This document shows positions 57,034-64,000 of a DNA stretch of 64,000 bases, piece by piece. The position numbers were made by a program, and so were the translations under genes. The DNA comes from Ascidia mentula. Lineage: Eukaryota > Chordata > Ascidiacea > Phlebobranchia > Ascidiidae. The notes beneath the pieces are model-generated. The model was not told where the DNA came from and searched no databases. It was given only the letters and a program-made list of their open reading frames with translations. The stretch is from the NCBI GenBank assembly GCA_947561715.1, contig OX387203.1, positions 7,626,001 through 7,690,000 of the forward strand, read 5' to 3'. Every line of letters begins with the position of its first letter. Positions within the stretch are counted from its first letter, which is position 1.

Positions 57034-59474
57034 TTTGGCCACAGGGCGACTTAATTGTAGATAAAGCAACGTGAGCAAGTTAATTGCAAAAAGAATTAAA
57101 GGGATACCTATTGATCACAAAAATTCCCGCGTTTACGGTACTTTCCCCAATGTGTTTCTTGAAAAATGTTGTTTTGTGATTTCTATTGAAGTATAAGCTA
57201 CATACATACATTTGTATTTCTGCGATGCATCTGCTCTCTGATGTAAAATTGAGCTTGCTTACTGCTAAAATTCGTTTTGTTGCATGAAAAAGAACGCTAA
57301 CGAAAAAATGAGCAAATCCACCTTTAAACTCCATCGGAACTTGATTACCAAAAGGTCCGCAATAGCAATCTCATGCCACGGGCAAATTGCACCGACTTTA
57401 GTTGGCTGCAGTCCGATAATTTACACATTTTGATACATGTGTGTCAAGCCAGAAAGACAATTTTATTGAAAGCCCAAACCGACGAAAACATGTTTTATGT
57501 TGGACATCAAGCGATTTTTAATCATAGGCCGAGACAGTCAGCAGTTCAGCTCACAATGTGCTGGGAACAACATTCAAATGTGAAAATTTATGTTGTATGT
57601 TATTAAACGAGAGGTGCACCCTGTATTGCCACGTTGTAAAGTCATTGATAAGCGTTTGTAAAATGGCTGCGGGATTTATTGAGTTGCTCAGATGACCAAT
57701 CGCGAGGGTACATTTAAACAATCAGTTGCTCGGTGCAAAAAGGTTGTGTTTTGGAAGTTGTTGGACTTTGAGCGAGGCCAATGCCGTAAACAGGTTTAAG
57801 TTGTGCTTGAAAACGTTGCGGTGAAGACAGGAAGGCACCACATATGTACCTAACCAACCTCCTCTTATCGTTGGCGGTTTAATAACAGCGTCGTTAATTC
57901 GCTTTAAATCATGACCTATGCGGTATGGATTATGAGATATTTTGGTATTTTTATTCCCTTTAAACTTAACAACGGCAGTCAATCATCCGCTATATTTTTA
58001 GGCACGTAATAACTGCAAGTGCATTTAATGTATTTGTTTGTTACTCAGTATACTTGGAATTCTGAAAGCTAACCTTCGGAATGGAATAGAAATCATACTT
58101 GTTTTTGTCGAACATTTTGTTTCTGGGAATTTCGTTTTCGTGGACTTTGGATTCCTTAAATGTCAACCCGGCTTTCTTAGGAAGTACTCGGAAATCTATT
58201 TTGCGGACCAATCACATTAAAATTTCCCATAATCGATAGCGTTTTTTCCTGACCTTTTCAGCAGAGTTTGCGCTACGTTTTTGCACTTGCGCTACTGAAA
58301 AATTCGTACATATGCGCCCGTACCCCTATAATGAAAGAGGAACTACTTGTCAATTTTTAGCACTCATATTGACTTAATTCTCGTCGCAGTTGCTCAAGTC
58401 ACGTTGACGCACCTGCAGGCGACTCTCGGGCCCCAGGCGGCTTAAACACACGATCCCGGAACCGGGCTGTCGAACACTTCGTCCCACACTTCCCCAGGTT
58501 TTGCAAACAGCCGAACTCAGGTGGTTCAAGCAGGTGGTGAAGGTGGTGAGACAGCTGGCACCAGACGCCAAACATTGCGGCCCAAATACAACTTCTCTGC
58601 GCTGGAGAAAGCAAACGCCAATAGGTGGAGGGTCGCTCACTTCGGGTACAATCTCGTAATTTTAAACGAGTGCCTAGTTTCGGTGAAATCATTGACCCGG
58701 TAACGATTAACGGTGACGGTTAAAAGTTGATCGGATTTACTAAATTTTGGCTGCGCCCGATTGTATGTATAGTTTGTTGAAATACAAACAGTTTCAAGTA
58801 ATTGGCAAGGACCTACGCAGTGGGGCGATCCTGCCAATCATGCCATTGCATGAAATATGCGTAGTTTCAAGTAAAATATAATTCTGTCTTCACAGTTGTA
58901 CGTAATTTTCTTCTCCTTAAGTCGTTCTTTAAGATAACAACTCCCAATGAATTGCTTTATTTCAGAGTAGGAAGGACGAACTCCAGCTTCTTCAGCTGAT
59001 GTGGCAGTGCTCTACTCTTAAAGTGAACCACACCTTTTTCAGGTTTAAAGAGCAAACATTTTTGTCATACTAAATTACGTTTTGTAAAAAAATCAATATC
59101 ACAAGCATTTAAATTTGCTCTTAATATTGTGGCTTTTAACTTTTGTTATATGGTTCTTTATGTTGATGGGCTCAGCAAAAGTATATATGGTCTTGTGATG
59201 TAGCATACGATGAAGCTGCTAATCGTGTAGCATCCTGTGCATACCCTGCTGGAAGCTTCCGATTCACACTACATGTTTACGGCGACTGCGATAACAAACC
59301 GCACACTTGCATGCTTGCAGATATTGCAACGGGACGTGTTTGCCTGGAACTTTCATTATGTCACCCACAACTCCTTTGTTGGCGCCGATCCGACCGACCA
59401 CGGCGTCAAATTGGCCTGCGGTCTTTATTGGGCCCCGCGTGTCGATTTCCTTGGGGTCAAGGTTCGGTTCTGCG
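57034..59474. other. Divergent spacer between ORC1 and the lipid transfer protein gene
   Basis: It should hold the ORC1 promoter (minus) and, at its right edge, the promoter of the lipoprotein gene. A GC-rich island at 58385-58640 is open in several frames on both strands, and an exon-like block lies at 58968-59042 between TTTATTTCAG and a GTTTAAAG donor; neither could be assigned to a gene. A 25-bp fragment at 58811-58835 matches the end of the MITE at 62560. Confidence 0.4.
58811..58835. repeat. Solo end of the 62560-type MITE
   Basis: The block GCAGTGGGGCGATCCTGCC and its left neighbour match the right terminal repeat of the element at 62560-62726 with three or four differences. Confidence 0.5.
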
Positions 59475-59488
59475 ATTGGTAATATAAA
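59475..59488 (+). promoter_or_regulatory. Core promoter of the lipid transfer protein gene
   Basis: An inverted CCAAT box (ATTGG, 59475-59479) is followed directly by TATAAAGG (59483-59490). With a start site about 30 bp on, the 5' UTR would be near 85 nt to the ATG at 59599. No other TATA-type match lies closer. Confidence 0.5.
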
Positions 59489-59598
59489 GGAAGGGCCGAC
59501 GAGGGCCTGAGCATTCTGTGCGAGAGTTGTTTCGGAAAAAGTTGGCAATTCTCATTTATTTTTCTACTCGACAAACTCTCCGAACGATATTTGCTATC

Positions 59599-62500
59599 AT
59601 GAGGCTCGCAACGGCCTTGTTGTTGTGGTTGCTTACTCTTGCTGTGGCGGCAAAAGGACAAGAAGCTATAGGATGTGAGTATTTGAAAATTTGTCTGACA
59701 TACATAAAAAACGAATATGATAATTGCGTTGTTGATTGTTCAATGTGAGGAGCAGTTTTTGTTGTTGTTGTTTTGTTATTTGTAACGATTTCGACAGAAA
59801 AACTAAACTAAATGCGTAACAATTTGTATTTTCAAACAGAAAATATTACCTGTAATTACATTTATATTTACAGCAACCGAAGATTTCTTCGACTTTCCGC
59901 CATGCAAACGTAAGTTGAGCTGAGAATATCGGCACGGAGCAGTCGAGTGCCGCAACAAGAAATATTTAGGTGTACCTCAATACATACAAACTTAAGCAAT
60001 TGTTTTCCACAGCTGTGCAAAACTTCTTTCTCGGAAACAAGTACACGTATCAATACGTTGGAATTGTTGAAACCCAACAACATGAAATAAAAAACGGCGC
60101 TTTGCTCAAGTAAGTCTCGAAAGTTTCAAGAAACTGAACAATTTGTCAACGAAATGACCGTTTATTGCAGTCATTAACTAAATGTAGCTAGTGATACGTC
60201 CTTTGCAGAACCGAGTGAGATGTATAAAGTGGAATTATAAATTACTTTAAAAAGAATCAATTTTTGCCATTTTGACATGTACTAACTTTGTGTAGTTGTC
60301 TTAAATGTTGATACGGACTAAAATATTGTCCTATTCGAATATTTGCCTTTTGCATATGGCTTGTTGCTTTTGGAAACTTTACGTCGAATAATTGTCATCT
60401 GCAGCTGTTCGGTTGAAATCAAGATCCCGTACAAATGTGCGGGCACCTTGTCCTTCAACAAGTGCGAGGTGTACGAAAGCACTCCGCTGCCTGACGGATC
60501 CCTGTCGTACACCACTAAGTCGGCGACACTCAACCGCGTCTCAAAGCTGATGCGACGCAACCCAGTGTACTTTCACTTTGGCGACGGAATGGTAATTGTT
60601 GTTTAGTTCTTTTAAGCCGTAAGTTTTCATTTTTTTTGTCTTTACAATTGTGCTTATGATGTATAACATTTTTTTCATGGACAATATTTTTCAAATGACA
60701 AAGCTAGAAAATACAGTTTTACCACGAAACATACACTGTCATTGCTGCAGTTGAAATCACTAAATTTCCGAAAATTTTATCTTTTTCGCAAAACCTGAAT
60801 TTCGCAAGGTGTAATTTGTCCAATTCAGGCCAAAACCTTTTTGTTTCTGATCTAAGCCAAACAGTTTACCATCATGACCTTTTCAGATCACAAAGGTATT
60901 TGCCGACCCGACTGAGCCTTCCGATGTGCTCAACATCAAGAAAGCTGCTCTTTCGGCTCTGCAAATCGACTTCCGCACCCTCAGACGCGCGGACCTGAAG
61001 GTCCCAGTCGAGGTTACAATTTTGTTCTACAATATTTCTCGTTGTAATTTCCCCTTCCATTAACTATCTTTGGTTTAACAGTCGTGTTTTATTCACAAAT
61101 TTGCGCCTGAGGCTCCCCTTCCATTTAATATCTATTTATGTATTACGATACGCTAACAAGTCTTGGGCTGCCATGTCAGTGAACCGTTTGACTTCGTAAG
61201 CTTTGTTGAAAATTCTTACTTCGCGTAACCATCAATGACATCAATCCGTGCATTGCTTGTTAGCTTTGAACAAACCTGATGTACCGTTGTAGTATGAGGA
61301 GGAAAGTATTTTCGGTGTCGGGAACGTCAAAGCTGAAATCCGCACGGTGGCGGTAGGGGCTCCGAGACGCGTGACGGTAGAAAGGAACACGGACAACTTC
61401 AAGTTCCCGTGGCGCATTGAAGACTATGGACAAGTTCACACACCTGGCGAGACACCCAATGTCAGAGCTTTCGCTAGCAACCTGGTAAGCGTTTTCAAAG
61501 TTTTGCATTTGGAATATTTCTAATGATAAATTTTAATTTTTATGTTGCACGTGACCTGACGTTTTTGCCCCATCGCATGAAACAAACAGAGATTATTTCT
61601 TTTTTGACAAAGCGTTTGGGTTAAAAATAGGGCTGATATACTTAATGGCATGATATCTAAAATGACATAAAAAAAAATACTTTTTGTTCGTCTGCCGCTC
61701 TTACTTTACCAACATAGGGATTTCGATAGGTTCATGTACAGGTAAAACCTATTACGCAACGTTCAACAGATCTCGGGCGCTCTGCAAAAAATGGAGAAGC
61801 CGCCGGTGCAGAAATGTGAGTATTTGTTGGAACGCGGTCGGGTTATCGAGGAAGTTGCTTGTGTGGAGGAGAAACCCGGAGTTGCGCTTGAAAACGACTA
61901 TCTAAAGGTAGGAATGTCGACAAACATGCGATGTTCCGTTGATGGTATTGCGAATTTAATAGCTGGTATGTGTGGTATATTGCTACAAGACGACTCATGT
62001 GGCAAAAATGCTGCATAGCAATCGAAACGTTGATACTTAGAATTTTTCGCCAGAAGAGCGGTCTTTCAGTAATAAATATGCCTGGCATCGTCAGTGAATT
62101 ATGTGTGGTATATTGCAATGTATATATAAAGAATTATTCCTTCAAAGCGTACTTGCTTTCTTTGAGAATTTTTTCTGTTGACAGTGGTTGGTTGCTCCGT
62201 TATTGGGTAACAGCGATAACATTCGCGCCAAGATCACAATGAACATCAAAAGGAAAGCGTTTGCTCCAATGGAAAGCAACGATCGTATCACACAAAGTAA
62301 ATTTACCTGCCATTTTGTGTTGTTTGTCGTACCTGACATTGGGGTGAATATTAAAAAGCATACCGCACGAATATACTGTCTTAAAACGAACAGAGCAGCC
62401 CCAAACTGCCATGAAAAATGCCTATGGAGTCATACCAGACAGGCATGAATTATGAAAGGTTAAATTGCAAAAATTTTGTCCTTTTGAAAAAAATTAGTTT

Positions 62501-63555
62501 TATTCGTAAGTGTGTCATATATTTTGACTCAGAAGTAATGCCATGCTTACGCATAGCAAGGCGGGATCGCCCCACTGCGCAGGCCCTTTGTATTTGGCGA
62601 TCACAGCTCTAATATTCTGATCATAAGGTTCACAGGCTTCGCAGCCAAGCTGGATCAGCCACTTTTCCCGACAAGTCGGAGCGAGATCTGAAAAATCAAG
62701 GGCCTGCGCAGTGGGGCGATCCCGCCCAAGAAAATCAAGAATATTTTGACTCCTACTTATCACATATAATCGTACTGTTATTTTCAGCCGAACGAGCCCA
62801 AATCAAAAATGCCTACACCAAACATTCGGTCATTTACGAGGAGCAATGGAAGGAGGTCATCGAAGGTCAGTTCGTTGCCTTTGACCCTGAATCGGTCATG
62901 CGCGACCTGATACTGACCCCGAATGACCCTTACGCGGCTGCAAAATTCGCCAAAATCGCCAGGTACCTTCCGACACTGAGCAGTGCCGAAATTCAAACCC
63001 TGTGGAGCAAGTTGTCGCGAACTTACAGTGGAGAGCAAATGGAAAGTTTGACGTAAGAACAAATATTTGACAAATATATGTTGATATAGCCAAGCGAATT
63101 ATGTTTTTTATCTGCTTTGAAGTTCCCTCATTTTTAAGCCAAGTAATTTTGAAAGCGATAATAGTGCGTGGGCAATTGTTCTAAATTTGTGGCATAACCC
63201 GAACAACATATCTCCATAATTCAGAGAAACATACACGCACATATTCGCTTATAAATGTACATAAATAATTAAAATTTCTGGTCATCGAATGACATAATGT
63301 TAATGATACCAAACGTAACAGCTAATCTTTGTATTTTACAGATCGCTTTGGGTGCAAATTTTATACCGTTGTAGCTCCCTGGCTCTTCGCTGCCACCTAC
63401 CGACTTGTCGCGAAGCACTAGCATGTCAGGCGGGACTGCAAAATTTCGTTTCATCCAATAGCATGGCTAGTTGGACGCCGCAAATTGAAAGCGGTGTTAT
63501 GAAGGCAGTGGCTGAGTTTGAAAACCCAAGTGCTGAAGTTGTAGCCCTTGCATAC
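59599..63555 (+). CDS. Apolipoprotein B / vitellogenin-like large lipid transfer protein, N-terminal part
   Basis: Ten exons are in the window (59599-59674, 59874-59909, 60013-60109, 60405-60591, 60887-61012, 61293-61484, 61770-61907, 62185-62296, 62788-63052, 63342-63555); the reading frame is still open at the last donor, so the gene continues past 64000. The 481 residues start with a signal peptide (MRLATALLLWLLTLAVAAKG). The vitellogenin-type N-terminal domain follows, beginning FFLGNKYTYQYVGIVE. The region CSVEIKIPYKCAGTLSFNKC to VLNIKKAALSALQ corresponds to apoB CKVELEVP…C to ILNIKRGIISAL. The start of the helical lipovitellin region is in 62788-63555. These proteins carry lipid in blood or yolk. 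ApoB-like, apolipophorin-like and vitellogenin-like members cannot be separated without the C-terminal part. Confidence 0.85.
62560..62726. mobile_element. MITE-like element with ~30-bp terminal inverted repeats
   Basis: GGCGGGATCGCCCCACTGCG and the following bases at the left end are repeated inverted at the right end, about 30 bp with a single-base length difference. The 167-bp unit has no open frame and lies in the intron before exon 62788-63052. A solo end of the same family is at 58811. Confidence 0.75.
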
Positions 63556-64000
63556 GTAAGTTGGATACATTTGCTAGATGTTAATGCAGAGAAATATAAC
63601 CAAAAAAAATATGAGTAAAAAATGTGAATAAAATAAATGTGAATTTGTCAGGCCACCAAAAGCTTACATATAGACAAAATAGGAAAAATGGAGGGAAAAA
63701 TAAAGTTTTATAACGTTAAACAACCGTAACCCAAACAGTATCGTTAAATTATTGGGAATTGCTCTTCTGACACTTGAGTTTATAAAATGTTTATTGAAAC
63801 CGACGTTTCGTCTACCATCCGGCGAGACTTCCTCAGGGTAATGTCACACAATAATGCATCAAGCGCATGAACACTAAAAACGCAAGAAAAACGTAAGAAA
63901 AACGTAAGAAAAAGGGGAAATGGATAACATTGGCACTGTTTGTATCGTCACGTGGCCAGGTGTGTAACGGGGCGTAACACTTACAACAATTTGTTGTAAA
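63556..64000 (+). other. Intron of the lipid transfer protein gene, cut by the window end
   Basis: It starts with the GTAAGT donor at 63556. It contains the Penelope-type hammerhead motif (63800-63836) and a short direct repeat of AACGTAAGAA units near 63890-63910. No acceptor or exon is visible before 64000. Confidence 0.6.
63800..63836 (-). ncRNA. Minimal hammerhead motif of the Penelope-element type
   Basis: On the minus strand CUGAGGA (63836-63830; position 7 is free in hammerheads) is followed by GUCU, a long loop, AGAC, then GAAACGUC. Bases ACC before and GGU after can form a short stem I. Stem III would be the self-complementary ACGU. It is antisense to the host gene. Confidence 0.45.

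Noticed and set aside
59237..59548. Overlapping open frames on both strands before the lipid transfer protein gene
   Set aside because: All frames are open because of GC-rich composition, and the block ends in a CCAAT/TATA promoter.

Overview
This is animal nuclear DNA: AT-rich (about 60% or more by eye), with short GT-AG introns, polyadenylation signals and many small repeats. A neuropeptide precursor at 19753-20661 carries four copies of a QHWSxxxxPG-GK(R/K) decapeptide, the layout of tunicate GnRH precursors. The remaining genes are chordate-type housekeeping genes, so an ascidian (sea squirt) is the best guess. None of the four decapeptides matches a Ciona GnRH that I remember, so I do not assign a genus.

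Layout. (1) 959-15497 (+): C-terminal half of CLASP, a microtubule plus-end rescue factor, with an SxIP linker followed by two TOG-type domains; the gene starts before the window. (2) 19753-20661 (-): intronless GnRH precursor. (3) 26167-35003 (+): complete cullin-1 with a 52-residue insert exon. (4) 36831-38187 (+): small protein with a signal peptide and a C-terminal KEEL, not recognised. (5) 40485-44276 (+): secreted Ly6-sushi-VWA protein resembling the front part of complement factor B/C2. (6) 46119-48530 (+): BPNT1, with a 228-bp tandem duplication over its start. (7) 49186-57033 (-): ORC1, ending tail to tail with BPNT1. (8) 59599 to past the window end (+): N-terminal part of an apolipoprotein-B/vitellogenin-like lipid transfer protein. 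All exon joins listed were checked by hand for frame and length.

The most unusual content is in the introns and spacers. A dispersed repeat carries a type I hammerhead ribozyme: core CUGAUGA...GAA, stem II GACC/GGUC, short stem III, stem I AGCUGCA/UGCAGCU. Three copies look intact or nearly so (18740, 39042, 53078), a fourth (10565) has one wobble at the cleavage-site pair, and at least five more are decayed. Two truncated copies together show that the ribozyme sits inside the terminal inverted repeats of a short MITE-like element, facing outward at both ends. Another copy is a head-to-tail pair with about 213 nt between the two cleavage sites, as in retrozymes. Two smaller motifs (38606, 63800) look like the hammerheads of Penelope-like elements. 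The copies in ORC1 and CLASP introns lie in the sense direction.

The genes do not form an operon or pathway. They are independent units on both strands, and BPNT1 and ORC1 poly(A) signals are only about 190 bp apart.
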